Positions 27,135 to 36,295 of a DNA stretch of 45,055 nt are shown one piece after another. Both the position numbers and the translations under genes were made by a program. The notes beneath the pieces are model-generated. The model saw only the letters and a list, made by a program, of their open reading frames with translations, had not been told where the DNA came from and did not search any database. Numbering within the stretch: position 1 is the first letter of the stretch; the number at the start of each line of letters is the position of its first letter. Source of the DNA: Flavobacterium psychrophilum (lineage in GTDB: Bacteria; Bacteroidota; Bacteroidia; Flavobacteriales; Flavobacteriaceae); assembly GCA_022730285.1 (NCBI GenBank), contig DZCQ01000021.1, positions 1-45,055 on the forward strand. Reading direction: 5' to 3'.

Positions 27135-27158
27135 TTAATAAAACTAAACAAAAATCCC

Positions 27159-27833
27159 TTGGATATTCCACTAAAACACGATTGGAAAAATATATTGCAT
27201 AAGGAATTAGAGAGTTTACATTTCCAAAATTTATACAAACAACTAAATTTTGAATATCAAAATGGTAACTGTTTCCCAAAGAAGGAATTGCTATTTAACG
27301 CTTTAAATCTTTGTGATTTTGCAAATATAAAAGTAGTTATAATTGGTCAGGATCCTTACCACGGAATTGGGGAAGCAAATGGTTTAGCATTTTCCGTAAA
27401 TGATGGTGTAAAAATTCCTCCATCTCTAAAAAATATTTATACAGAGATAAATTTAGAATACCAACAAGTTTTTATGCCTAGCAGTGGTAATTTAGAAAAA
27501 TGGGCAAAACAAGGAGTTTTATTATTGAATAATACTTTATCAGTTGCAGAAAACAAACCAAATAGCCATAATTATTTGCAATGGAATATTTTTACAGACA
27601 ATATAATAAAGAATATTTCCAACCAACACCAAAACTTAGTCTTTATGCTTTGGGGAAATTTTGCTCAGAAAAAAATTACATTAATAGATGCAAAAAAACA
27701 CTTAGTTTTACAATCAGGACATCCATCACCACTAAGTGCTAACAGAGGATTTTGGTTTGGAAATAATCATTTTGTGCTAGCAAACAATTATTTAGAGGAA
27801 AATAATAAAACTATAATTGATTGGATTATTTAA
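27159..27833 (+). CDS. ung: Uracil-DNA glycosylase, family 1
   Basis: This removes uracil from DNA. The 224-residue protein has the family-1 motifs GQDPYH near 67-72 (catalytic Asp), LLLNNTLSV near 124-132, and HPSPLSANRGF near 187-197 (catalytic His). The chain starts at TTG (27159): the family's usual DIPLKHDW segment follows immediately and there is no in-frame ATG before the catalytic motif. The gene begins 25 nt after the terminator's T run, with no clear -7 box. Its last 8 nt overlap the convergent flippase gene. Confidence 0.94.
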   Translation: MDIPLKHDWKNILHKELESLHFQNLYKQLNFEYQNGNCFPKKELLFNALNLCDFANIKVVIIGQDPYHGIGEANGLAFSVNDGVKIPPSLKNIYTEINLEYQQVFMPSSGNLEKWAKQGVLLLNNTLSVAENKPNSHNYLQWNIFTDNIIKNISNQHQNLVFMLWGNFAQKKITLIDAKKHLVLQSGHPSPLSANRGFWFGNNHFVLANNYLEENNKTIIDWII

Positions 27834-29289
27834 AAACCTTGTGTAAAATCGCTGAAACTAGTAAATTAAAATCACTAGAAACGGACAATTTAAAGGTTAA
27901 ATAAATATATACAAAACTTACTAAAATAGATTTGAAAAATATATTCCAAACAGGATAAAAAGGAAATTCCCAAAAATAAAATCCAAGAAAACTAAATAAT
28001 AAAATAATAAATGAAATAATTGATTGCTTTGTAAAAGGAAATAATTTCATTTTAAAAACTACAAAAAGTAATTTTGCCATGCTATAGAGCGATATTGCTA
28101 ACAAAGTTGCAATTGCAGCACCATTAATCCCTATTTTTGGTATAAAATACATATTAAAAGCAATTGCTAATATTGCCAGCATAGCCCCTAAAATTAAAAC
28201 CGTTTTGTAATATTTTGAGTTAAAAATAATAGCATTATTATTTCCTAATAATAAGTCTAAATATTTAGAAAAACCAATTACAAAAACCACGAAAATTCCT
28301 TTACTATAGCTTGCAGGAAGCAACATATATAATTGATTTATATTTACTAATATTCCCACAAAAACCAAACCTCCAATAATTTGCAATGTAATAGAAGTTT
28401 TTTTATATAGTTTGTCTAATTCCAAAAAATTACCATCAGACATCATTTTTGCAGTAATAGGATAAGTAATTTGATGCATTGCTCTACTCGGTACCGAAAT
28501 TACTGTTGCTATAAAAATTGCTACCGAATAATAGGCTATATTTTCTAGTTTGACGTACTTCGAAATCATGTTTTTATCAATATCTAATAGCATATTTGCA
28601 ATACTTCCTGATAAAATAATAAATACAGAGTAAACAATAATATTTTTGTAATTAGCTGGTAAATAAAATATTAAATTAAATTTTCGTACTTGTATTGCGT
28701 ATATAAACATCACTATTGTAGTAATTAAATATACTCCCATTAGTGAATTTATAAACATATTTGCTGATATCCATTTAAAATATACAGCTATCAAAAATAA
28801 GCTTATAAATACCCTTAAAACTACTTCTTTTACAAAACTTCCAAACACAGATTGCAAATGAACCTTTACCCATGCATAAAATATTTCAAAATATCCCATG
28901 CAAAATGCAATTACTGGAACTTGCCAAACATATCCGTAAAGTATAGGATTTTCTTTAGATTCAAAAGATGCAATATTGCTATATTGAAAATAAAAAAGTA
29001 AACCAAATGGTAATATTAATAATAGTGGTAATAATAAAATAAAACTTAAAAAAGCATTTTTCTCAAAATCTGTTTTATAATCTGAAAAGTATTTAACTAG
29101 CGTATTATGTGCCCCAAAAGCCATTAATGGAAAGATTATATTTGCTGAAGAAAGTATGTAAGATGTTAAACCGTAGAATGTTGCACCTAAAAAATTTGGA
29201 TACATAAATAAAGAATTTGCTGCACCAATCCCAAAACCTATGTAAGTAATAATAGTATTTTTTATAGATTGGTTAATAACAATTCCCAT
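27826..29289 (-). CDS. Polysaccharide flippase-like membrane protein (Wzx/MATE-type)
   Basis: This 487-residue protein has about 14 membrane helices and the overall pattern of the polysaccharide-transport superfamily (Wzx-type flippases in the MOP fold). It begins with INQSIKNTIITYIGFGIGAAN and has a conserved central loop with DKNMISKY; both are seen in O-antigen and lipid-linked oligosaccharide flippases. It likely moves lipid-linked glycans across the inner membrane. It is 5 nt downstream of a glycosyltransferase gene and is the last of a four-gene minus-strand block with YfhO and DUF4834. The cargo is not known. Confidence 0.85.
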   Translation of the reverse strand: MGIVINQSIKNTIITYIGFGIGAANSLFMYPNFLGATFYGLTSYILSSANIIFPLMAFGAHNTLVKYFSDYKTDFEKNAFLSFILLLPLLLILPFGLLFYFQYSNIASFESKENPILYGYVWQVPVIAFCMGYFEIFYAWVKVHLQSVFGSFVKEVVLRVFISLFLIAVYFKWISANMFINSLMGVYLITTIVMFIYAIQVRKFNLIFYLPANYKNIIVYSVFIILSGSIANMLLDIDKNMISKYVKLENIAYYSVAIFIATVISVPSRAMHQITYPITAKMMSDGNFLELDKLYKKTSITLQIIGGLVFVGILVNINQLYMLLPASYSKGIFVVFVIGFSKYLDLLLGNNNAIIFNSKYYKTVLILGAMLAILAIAFNMYFIPKIGINGAAIATLLAISLYSMAKLLFVVFKMKLFPFTKQSIISFIILLFSFLGFYFWEFPFYPVWNIFFKSILVSFVYIYLTFKLSVSSDFNLLVSAILHKVFK

Positions 29290-29294
29290 AATAA

Positions 29295-30587
29295 TTAAAT
29301 ATTTGAATGGATAAGTTCTGCCAGTTTTTTTGTTAAATTTTTTCGAGAATATTCTTGCAATCCAACAGGATTTAGAAATAATTTTTTATCTAAAAATAAT
29401 TCAAAATAATGTATTATTTGATTTTTCAAACGTTCTTTTTCTTGGTAGTCAAAAAAAGTCCCTGTATTTGTTTTGACAATAATTTCTTCAAAATCTGAAT
29501 TTTTTGGACCAATAGCAATAATTGGTCTGCCAGACACAATATATTCAAATAATTTTCCTGGAATTATTTCTTTTGTTTCGGTAGAATCAATTTCAATTAA
29601 TAACAATAGTTGAGATTTTTTTTGTTCCTCAATAGCTTTTTTATGAGAAACATAACCTAAATTATTTAAATAATTAGTTAAGTTGTATTTTGCAATTGTT
29701 TCTAGTATATTTGGACTAATTTTCCCAATTAATTTTAATTCAAAATAAGAAGAAAATAGTGCATTCTCTGTTGTAAGTTCTTGTAAAACTTCCCATAAAA
29801 TTAATGGATTTCTATCTGAAAGTAAAGTTCCAATGTGTGCAATTGAGAATTTTTTGTCTAAATCAAATTTTAAATTAGTTTCTACATCATAACCGTTAGT
29901 AATTATAGTGATTGGCTTTGAGGTAATTTTTTGAAATTCTAATTTTGTGGTTTTACTTGTCACAATTATGGAATCTGCGGCATTTAAAACAGTATTTTCT
30001 AATTTTTTATGCTTGTTTTTTGCAATAGAAGATAATTTTAATGCTTTGTGATAGCCAATTGTTGTCCAAGGATCTCTAAAATCTGCTAACCACTTCACTC
30101 CTACTTCTTTTTTTAATTGTAACCCAATTAAGTGCAGAGAATGTGGTGGACCAGAAGTAACAATGGTTTCAATATTATTATCTTGTATGTACTTTTTAAG
30201 ATACTTAACTGATGGTTTTATCCAAGATTTTCGAGCATCTGGAATAAATAAATTTCCTCTAATCCAAAGCAGCAATTTTTCTAAAAAAGATTGTTTTTTT
30301 TGTGATGAAATAAGACCGGAGCTAATTTTTTGTGTCTTATTTTTAGATAATATGCTTGCTAATTGATATGGTTCGAAAATATTTTTTTTTAAAACAACAC
30401 AATTTTTAGGTACTTCATCAACTAAATTTTTATCGATTATTGGGTAGGAAGCATTTTTAGGAACATACACAATTGGTTGAATATCAAAATCGGGTAAATA
30501 TTTAGCAAATTTAAGCCAACGCTGCACACCTGGTCCTCCAGCTGGTGGCCAATAATAGGTTATTATCAAAAGATTCTTAAATTTCAA
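29295..30587 (-). CDS. Glycosyltransferase, GT4-like
   Basis: This 430-residue protein has the two-domain GT-B plan. The N-terminal acceptor side begins with LLIITYYWPPAGGPGVQR (Gly-rich loop), with TSGPPHS and ADFRDPW in the middle. The C-terminal nucleotide-sugar side has SIAHIGTL near 245 and a late Glu/Pro-Gly segment (IIPGKLFEYIVSGRPIIAIG) that holds the EX7E-type Glu. There is no membrane anchor. The sugar and acceptor are unknown; the flippase next door suggests a lipid-linked or surface glycan. The start codon appears to be TTG at 30587, with no in-frame ATG between the upstream stop and this codon. Confidence 0.85.
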   Translation of the reverse strand: MKFKNLLIITYYWPPAGGPGVQRWLKFAKYLPDFDIQPIVYVPKNASYPIIDKNLVDEVPKNCVVLKKNIFEPYQLASILSKNKTQKISSGLISSQKKQSFLEKLLLWIRGNLFIPDARKSWIKPSVKYLKKYIQDNNIETIVTSGPPHSLHLIGLQLKKEVGVKWLADFRDPWTTIGYHKALKLSSIAKNKHKKLENTVLNAADSIIVTSKTTKLEFQKITSKPITIITNGYDVETNLKFDLDKKFSIAHIGTLLSDRNPLILWEVLQELTTENALFSSYFELKLIGKISPNILETIAKYNLTNYLNNLGYVSHKKAIEEQKKSQLLLLIEIDSTETKEIIPGKLFEYIVSGRPIIAIGPKNSDFEEIIVKTNTGTFFDYQEKERLKNQIIHYFELFLDKKLFLNPVGLQEYSRKNLTKKLAELIHSNI

Positions 30588-30630
30588 ATCAGGATATTTA
30601 TTATTGCTAATTCTATAATTGGGTTAAAAT

Positions 30631-33051
30631 CTATATTTTTTTAGTCTTTTTATAATAAATTCCTAGTAATAGCAAAACCAACATTCCAGCAAAGCTGATT
30701 AATGCAATAATACTACCTGTTTTCACAACTTGTGGCTCAAATTTAAATTCAATTGTATGATTTCCAGCAGGAATTTGCATTCCTCTAAGTGCGTAATCTA
30801 CTTTGTAATATGGATTTATTTTCCCATCTATATAAGCATTCCATCCATTTTTGTAATACATTTCAGAAAAAACTGCAAATCCATTATTGGAATTATTAGA
30901 AATATATTTCAGATAGTTTGGTTTATAAGAGGTTAGTTTTATGGAAGATACATCTGTATTATAATTTATTGGCAAGTTTTTTACTTCCTTTAAAAATTCG
31001 CTGCTATTAATTACTACTTCATTTTTAGTATTTAACTTGTTTAATGTTTTCATCTCATTATCTGTGGTAGTAACTAATTTTATCTTTTTCACAAACCAAG
31101 CATTACCATTAATTGCAGTATTTTCAATTGGAATTTTGTTTCCTTTCTTATCTGTTTGAATAAAATATTTAACATTTAACATATTTAAAACCTGCATATT
31201 GTTATTGATAATTTGATAATCAAACAACTCCTGAATCAAGCGTGGTTTTACTGCACTATAACCTCCAATAGATTTATGAAAATAAGAAGCTCTAGGACTG
31301 CTTAATGCATTTTCTGATATTTCAAAGACTCTATAATAAGAAGTATCTTTTAAAATTGCTGCGTCATAAGGCATTTCTTCAAATGGTTGCTCTACTTGAT
31401 TTTTTGATACAAAATGCGTAGCGTTTAGGTAATTTCTATCTATAAAAAATAAATCACTAATCATTATAATTCCAACTAATATTATTGCTGTCTTGTTAGA
31501 TATTGTAGTTTTTATAGAAAGCCATAATATACCAAAAGTCATTATTATTAAGAATGAAGAACGCAACAAATCGGCTGAAAACATTGACTTTCTGTCCGTT
31601 TTTAAGGCATTTACAAAATCAGGCCCGTAGGATTCTAGCAGATAATTATCGTTTGCACCTGCAAAGCTAAAACTTCCTTTAAATAGAAATAAAAGTACGA
31701 ATATTCCAATGCTTACTGCTCCAGACTTCCATAAATAGTTCCATTTCTCGGCTTTATTTAAAGTAAAAAAACTTTGTAATCCCATAATTGCGAGTACTGG
31801 CATGCATATTTCAAGTATCACTTGTATTGATGAAACGGCTCTAAATTTGTTATAAAGTGGGACAAAATTGATGAATAAGTCTGTTAGAAATGCAAAATTT
31901 TTGCCCCATGATAGAAATAATGAAAAGAGTATTCCTACTAAAAACAGATATTTTATTTTTCTTTTATCGCTAAACAATGCTAAAACTGCAAGAAAAAATA
32001 CAATTGCACCAATATAAGCAGGTGCAGCAACAATAGGCTGGTTTCCCCAATAAGTAGGCAATCCTTTTACAATTTCTGTTGCTTGGTCTTCTGGTATATT
32101 TTGTGCAAGTGCAAAATTATACATTTCGGAGTTTGTTCCTAAATTTTCGTTAGTAGAACCTCCAAAAATTCTAGGTGCAATTAAATCAAAACTTTCAATA
32201 ATTCCGTAACTATATTCTGTAATATAATCATAAGTCATTGCACTATCATTAATTTTAATGCTTCCATCTGGATTATATGTCAATTTACTTTTACCACGAG
32301 TACTCTCTTTAGCATATTCTTGGGTTGCAAGTATGTTTGTAGCATTTGCAGCAACTGCAAAAATTCCTGCAATAAAAAGCGTAACAAATACTTTAAATAA
32401 TGGATTTAACTCTTTGTTTTTTATTGCTTTATAAATATAATAAAAACTTATAATTACAATAAATAATAACAAATAATAAGTCATTTGAAAATGATTTGCA
32501 TTAATTTCTAACGCCGATGCAAACATGGTAAGCAACCCACCAATTATGTATTTATTCCTATAAACTAGCAATATTCCTGCAATAACCATTGGCATATAAG
32601 CAATTGCATGTGCTTTTGCATTATGACCAACACCTAAAATAATAATTAAATAAGTCGAAAATCCAAACGCAACAGCACCAAAAAAGGCTTTTAATGGATT
32701 TATTTTTAAAACAAGTAGTAATAGGTAAAAGCCTACAAAATATAGAAACATATAATCAGCAGGTCTGGGTAAAAAACGAATTAATTTATCTAATTTTTTT
32801 ATATAATTATAAGGATAATTAGCACCTAACTGATACGTTGGCATACCACCGAAGGCACTATTTGTCCAATAAGGTTCTGTATTATTTTCTGCTCTAAAAT
32901 CATTTTGCTCCTTTGCCATTGCTGTATATTGCACAATATCAGACTGCAATAGTTCTTTCCCTTGCAATATTGGATAAAAATATAGTATAGAAATTAATAT
33001 AAACCCTAAAACAGCAAGCAAATGAGGGTAATAAAGCTTTAATTTATTCAT
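30631..33051 (-). CDS. YfhO-family membrane protein
   Basis: This large 806-residue polytopic protein has about 12 membrane helices, a long periplasmic C-terminal portion and a final helix near 780-800. The pattern matches the YfhO family: an early loop with DIVQYTAMA, GYSAVKPRLIQEL near the start of the soluble part, and a late segment with SEMYYKNGWNAYIDG. YfhO proteins are GT-C-like and have been linked to glycosylation of surface polymers such as lipoteichoic acid in Firmicutes. In Bacteroidota the role is unproven. It is cotranscribed with the glycosyltransferase (43-nt gap) and DUF4834 (51-nt gap). Confidence 0.88.
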   Translation of the reverse strand: MNKLKLYYPHLLAVLGFILISILYFYPILQGKELLQSDIVQYTAMAKEQNDFRAENNTEPYWTNSAFGGMPTYQLGANYPYNYIKKLDKLIRFLPRPADYMFLYFVGFYLLLLVLKINPLKAFFGAVAFGFSTYLIIILGVGHNAKAHAIAYMPMVIAGILLVYRNKYIIGGLLTMFASALEINANHFQMTYYLLLFIVIISFYYIYKAIKNKELNPLFKVFVTLFIAGIFAVAANATNILATQEYAKESTRGKSKLTYNPDGSIKINDSAMTYDYITEYSYGIIESFDLIAPRIFGGSTNENLGTNSEMYNFALAQNIPEDQATEIVKGLPTYWGNQPIVAAPAYIGAIVFFLAVLALFSDKRKIKYLFLVGILFSLFLSWGKNFAFLTDLFINFVPLYNKFRAVSSIQVILEICMPVLAIMGLQSFFTLNKAEKWNYLWKSGAVSIGIFVLLFLFKGSFSFAGANDNYLLESYGPDFVNALKTDRKSMFSADLLRSSFLIIMTFGILWLSIKTTISNKTAIILVGIIMISDLFFIDRNYLNATHFVSKNQVEQPFEEMPYDAAILKDTSYYRVFEISENALSSPRASYFHKSIGGYSAVKPRLIQELFDYQIINNNMQVLNMLNVKYFIQTDKKGNKIPIENTAINGNAWFVKKIKLVTTTDNEMKTLNKLNTKNEVVINSSEFLKEVKNLPINYNTDVSSIKLTSYKPNYLKYISNNSNNGFAVFSEMYYKNGWNAYIDGKINPYYKVDYALRGMQIPAGNHTIEFKFEPQVVKTGSIIALISFAGMLVLLLLGIYYKKTKKI

Positions 33052-33102
33052 AAAAGAAATTTAAATAATGGAAAAAAAGAAAATAATAGGATTAAAAAAA
33101 AG

Positions 33103-33363
33103 CTATTCAACTTCTTCATAATCAATGTATTCTCCAACTTGTTTGGTTGGTTTAGGATTTTCTTTCTTGGACGATGTGTTACTACTAGCACCATAGTTTG
33201 AACTAGAATTATTTTGTGCTTTATTAAAGTTTTCTTGTGCTTTATTTACCATATTTTTCATTAAAATAGGCAAAAAGAAACGTGCTAAAATTTTAACTAA
33301 ATAATAAAAACCAATAATATAAATTAGTGTTTTAAAAAAACCGTTAAATGAAGCTTCTTGCAT
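33103..33363 (-). CDS. DUF4834 family membrane protein
   Basis: This short protein of 86 residues has one hydrophobic stretch at about 10-34 (FFKTLIYIIGFYYLVKILARFF, quoted as TLIYIIGFYYLVKIL) and a polar tail that is Asn/Ser-rich and ends EYIDYEEVE. This fits DUF4834, a Bacteroidota family of unknown function typically encoded just before YfhO. It is the first gene of the minus-strand glycan block, with a -7 box 17 nt upstream of the ATG. Confidence 0.82.
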   Translation of the reverse strand: MQEASFNGFFKTLIYIIGFYYLVKILARFFLPILMKNMVNKAQENFNKAQNNSSSNYGASSNTSSKKENPKPTKQVGEYIDYEEVE

Positions 33364-33379
33364 TGTTAAATATTTTTTT

Positions 33380-33387
33380 CAAAATTA
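33380..33387 (-). promoter_or_regulatory. Candidate -7 box for DUF4834-YfhO operon
   Basis: On the minus strand this reads TAATTTTG, 16 nt before the DUF4834 ATG. A CAAA on the plus strand at 33403-33406 gives a TTTG only 15 nt upstream, shorter than the normal 19. Confidence 0.45.
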
Positions 33388-33445
33388 CTAAATTTTATAG
33401 TACAAAAAAATATTTTGAATCTTAAAATAAACATAAAAAAAACAT

Positions 33446-33453
33446 TATATTTG
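33446..33453 (+). promoter_or_regulatory. Candidate -7 box for the outer-membrane barrel gene
   Basis: TATATTTG matches TAnnTTTG, 20 nt before the ATG at 33474. No TTG lies 19 nt upstream. Together with the opposite box at 33380-33387 it accounts for the 110-nt divergent spacer. Confidence 0.5.
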
Positions 33454-33473
33454 AAAATAAAATAAAGAGAAAC

Positions 33474-34526
33474 ATGAATTTAGTTAAATATATATTCTTT
33501 TGCACTTTTTTACTAAGTAATTTTATCAATTATGCACAGTTTACAGATCAGATTAACTCCAATAGGCCTGGAAAATCTGCTGGTGCTTTTTCTGTTGGGA
33601 AAAATATTTACCAAGTAGAATCTGGAATTTATGGTATTAAAGATTCTCATTCTTTGCTAAACTATGATGCTACTGGATTTGGACTTGACTTTACTGCTAG
33701 AGCTGGATTGCTTAAAGAACAATTAGAGTTCACATTAGATGCTCAATTTCAATTTGATAGCTATAGTTACTTAAATACAAAATCAAATAGAAGTGGGTTT
33801 AAAAATACCACTTTTGGTGCAAAATATTTATTTTACGATCCGTTTAAAAAAGGAGAAAAAAAAGCTAATATATATAGTTGGAAAGCAAATCATAAATTTA
33901 ATTGGAAGCATTTTATACCCGCTTTATCTGGTTATGTAGGTGTTAATTATGTAATGAAAAATGATTATAATTTACCAAACGAATCGGTAATTAGCCCCAA
34001 AATTATTATCATTGCACAAAATCACTTTGGTACACGATGGGTTTTAGTAACAAACATTATTGCTGACAAAATTACTTCTGAAACTAAAAATTTTGGATAT
34101 ATCTTTACCTTAACCCGTGGAATTAACGAAAAATGGTCTGCTTTTTTTGAAAATAGAGGAATACAAGGAAATTATTATTCTGATGGAATATTCACAATTG
34201 GTGCCACACATTTATTAAAAAATAATTTGCAAATTGACGCATCTATCAGTAAAAACATAAAAAATACACCATCACTATTATTTGGAGGGGTTGGCGTTTC
34301 TTGGCGTTTTGACAAAAAACACAAAGACATAAAAATGGAAAATGGGAAAGAAGTAAAAGAGGAAAAAAGGAAAAAAAATAAAGCAGGAAATGAACCAAAA
34401 TCTCAAGAAGAATTAGCCAAAGAGCAAGAAAAAGCAAATAAAAAGAAGAAGAAGAAAAAGGAAGATGTGGAGCAAGAGGAATTAAAGGAAGTGCCTGTAA
34501 AAAGAATTGACCAAATTGAAGAATAA
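33474..34526 (+). CDS. Outer-membrane beta-barrel protein (phenol MetA-like transporter family) with charged tail
   Basis: This 350-residue protein has a signal peptide (1-21, ending NYA) followed by about 270 residues of alternating strands typical of a beta-barrel. The start FTDQINSNRPGKSAGAFSV (NSNRPGKS is the telling piece) matches the barrel family labelled putative MetA-pathway transporter. An abrupt C-terminal tail (about 285-350) is almost purely Lys and Glu with some Gln; it ends QIEE. The tail is probably periplasmic and helical. The gene is divergent from DUF4834 and is followed after 7 nt by an acetyltransferase gene. Its substrate is unknown. Confidence 0.8.
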   Translation: MNLVKYIFFCTFLLSNFINYAQFTDQINSNRPGKSAGAFSVGKNIYQVESGIYGIKDSHSLLNYDATGFGLDFTARAGLLKEQLEFTLDAQFQFDSYSYLNTKSNRSGFKNTTFGAKYLFYDPFKKGEKKANIYSWKANHKFNWKHFIPALSGYVGVNYVMKNDYNLPNESVISPKIIIIAQNHFGTRWVLVTNIIADKITSETKNFGYIFTLTRGINEKWSAFFENRGIQGNYYSDGIFTIGATHLLKNNLQIDASISKNIKNTPSLLFGGVGVSWRFDKKHKDIKMENGKEVKEEKRKKNKAGNEPKSQEELAKEQEKANKKKKKKKEDVEQEELKEVPVKRIDQIEE

Positions 34527-34533
34527 TACCCAA

Positions 34534-35652
34534 ATGATTGAAATTAAAGAAGCCAAAACTAAAAAAGAATTAACAGAATATATAAAATTTCCGTTTGAAT
34601 TATATAAGGACAACAAATATTGGGTTCCCCCTATTATTACAGATGAACTAGAAACATTTGATAAAACTAAAAACCCTGCTTTTGACAATGCCGAAGCATA
34701 CTTTTATATTGCCTATAAAGAGGATAAAATTGTTGGTAGAATTGCAGCAATTATTAATTGGAACGAAGTAAATAACCAGTTAAAACGAAAAGTTAGATTT
34801 GGTTGGTGGGATGTTATTGATGATATTGAGGTAACCAAAGCACTTCTTAACAAAGTTTATGAACTAGGAAAGTTACACAATTTAGAATATATAGAAGGAC
34901 CAATGGGTTTTTCAAATTTAGATAAAGTTGGTGTATTAACAGAAGGTTTTGACAAAATTGGTACGATGGTTACGTGGTATAACTTTCCGTATTATGCAAC
35001 TCATTTAGAAAATTTAGGTTTCGTGGTTGAAAAAATTTATCATGAAAGTGCTTTTCCATTTTCTAACGTGCAACCTCAATTTTTTGAAAAAGCAGAGGAA
35101 CTTATCAAAAAAAGATATGGTCTAAAAGCTATTAATTTCAAATCTACAAAAGAAGTTATGCCTTATGTGGATAAAATGTTTGATTTATTTAATGAATCTT
35201 ATGCAAATTTATCTTCATTTGTTGCAATTTCAGATACCCAAAAACAATATTTTAAGAAAAAATATATTAGCTTTATCAATCCCGAATATATTAAATATGT
35301 AGAAGATATAAATGGAAATCTAGTAGCTTTTGCCATTGTAATGCCTAGTTTTTCGGAAGCATTGCAAAAAGCAAAAGGAAAACTTTTCCCGTTTGGATTT
35401 TATCATTTATTAAAAGCAAAAAAACATAGTAAGGAAGTTTTATTTTATTTAATTGGAGTTCATCCAGATTATCAGAATAAAGGTGTAACGGCAATAATAT
35501 TTAAAGAATATTTTAAAACTTTTTCTGAAAATGGGATAAAAAACTGTATTAGAACACCAGAACTTGCCGATAATATTCCAATACAATTGCTGTGGAAAAA
35601 TTTTAATCCAATAATAATTTGTAAACGAAAAACCTTTGTAAAAGCGTTGTGA
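34534..35652 (+). CDS. GNAT-family N-acetyltransferase
   Basis: This 372-residue cytoplasmic protein has two related halves, the second holding the clearest GNAT core: LIGVHPDYQNKGVTAIIFKEYF near 305-326 is the acetyl-CoA-binding motif A (here HPDYQNKGV). The N-terminal portion reads IEIKEAKTKKELTEYIKFPF and KYWVPPI, seen in a conserved uncharacterised Bacteroidota family. The substrate is unknown. The frame runs from a TTG at 34507, which would overlap the barrel gene, so the ATG at 34534 is taken. It ends 3 nt before the convergent DUF3820 gene. Confidence 0.82.
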   Translation: MIEIKEAKTKKELTEYIKFPFELYKDNKYWVPPIITDELETFDKTKNPAFDNAEAYFYIAYKEDKIVGRIAAIINWNEVNNQLKRKVRFGWWDVIDDIEVTKALLNKVYELGKLHNLEYIEGPMGFSNLDKVGVLTEGFDKIGTMVTWYNFPYYATHLENLGFVVEKIYHESAFPFSNVQPQFFEKAEELIKKRYGLKAINFKSTKEVMPYVDKMFDLFNESYANLSSFVAISDTQKQYFKKKYISFINPEYIKYVEDINGNLVAFAIVMPSFSEALQKAKGKLFPFGFYHLLKAKKHSKEVLFYLIGVHPDYQNKGVTAIIFKEYFKTFSENGIKNCIRTPELADNIPIQLLWKNFNPIIICKRKTFVKAL

Positions 35653-35655
35653 AAA

Positions 35656-35886
35656 TTAACTTTTCGGATATTTTAATTTTATATTCCTAATTAAATTTTC
35701 CAAGCCATTTAGTTTTAATTCGTACACTAATTGCAATTGTTGTCCTAATTCACCCTTTGGAAACCCTTTGTTTTGGTACCAAACAATATAATATTCTGGA
35801 ATATCTATTAAATAGAAACCTTCATATTTACCAAAAGGCATCTTAGTATGTGCTAGTTTTATTAATTGTTGGTGTTGTAAATTCAA
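35656..35886 (-). CDS. DUF3820 family protein
   Basis: This 76-residue protein matches DUF3820 closely: KMPFGKYEGFYLIDIPEYY near 15-33 and FPKGELGQQLQLVYELKLNGL near 42-62 (quoted in part: MPFGKY, GELGQQ). The function is unknown. The start is TTG at 35886, one base after the OsmC stop, because the ORF begins in the family's usual position relative to the PFGKY motif and there is no ATG upstream. It is the last gene of the guaA-LysM-OsmC direction, and cotranscription with OsmC is likely. Confidence 0.82.
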   Translation of the reverse strand: MNLQHQQLIKLAHTKMPFGKYEGFYLIDIPEYYIVWYQNKGFPKGELGQQLQLVYELKLNGLENLIRNIKLKYPKS

Positions 35887-35887
35887 A

Positions 35888-36295
35888 TTATTTTGCTTCC
35901 CAATTAAAGGAAATATCTTTGTTAATATCTGGATGCAAACTTTGAAAAACAGGACAAGTCATAGCAGTTTTTTCTAATATAGTTTGGTGCTTTAGAGTAT
36001 TACAGCCGTAAACAAGTAGCTCAACCTTTATACCAGAAATACGTCTTGGGTTATCTTGCATAAATTTTGTTATTTTTGCCGAAGTCTTAGAAATATCTAA
36101 TCCTAAATCTCTTGCTTTTATTCCCATCATGGTAATCATACAGCTTCCTAACGCATTTGCTACGGTATCGGTTGGAGAAAATGCTTGTCCTTTTCCTTGA
36201 TTGTCAGTTGGAGCATCAGATAACAGTACACTTCCAGATTGGATATGTGTAGATTCTGTTCTTAAATTACCTAAATAAACTATTTTAGAAGTCAT
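35888..36295 (-). CDS. OsmC-family peroxide reductase
   Basis: This 135-residue cytoplasmic protein has the OsmC/Ohr fold. Two family cysteines are visible, in LGSCM near 52 and AMTCPV near 114, which form the thiol pair that reduces organic hydroperoxides. The pattern PTDTVANALGSC is typical of the OsmC-like branch. Its start overlaps the stop of the upstream LysM gene by 4 nt (ATGA), so it is translationally coupled to it. Confidence 0.9.
   Translation of the reverse strand: MTSKIVYLGNLRTESTHIQSGSVLLSDAPTDNQGKGQAFSPTDTVANALGSCMITMMGIKARDLGLDISKTSAKITKFMQDNPRRISGIKVELLVYGCNTLKHQTILEKTAMTCPVFQSLHPDINKDISFNWEAK

Noticed and set aside
34246..34533. Minus-strand frame of 95 codons opposite the barrel tail
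   Set aside because: Leu/Phe-rich mirror of the Lys/Glu tail; no evidence of its own.
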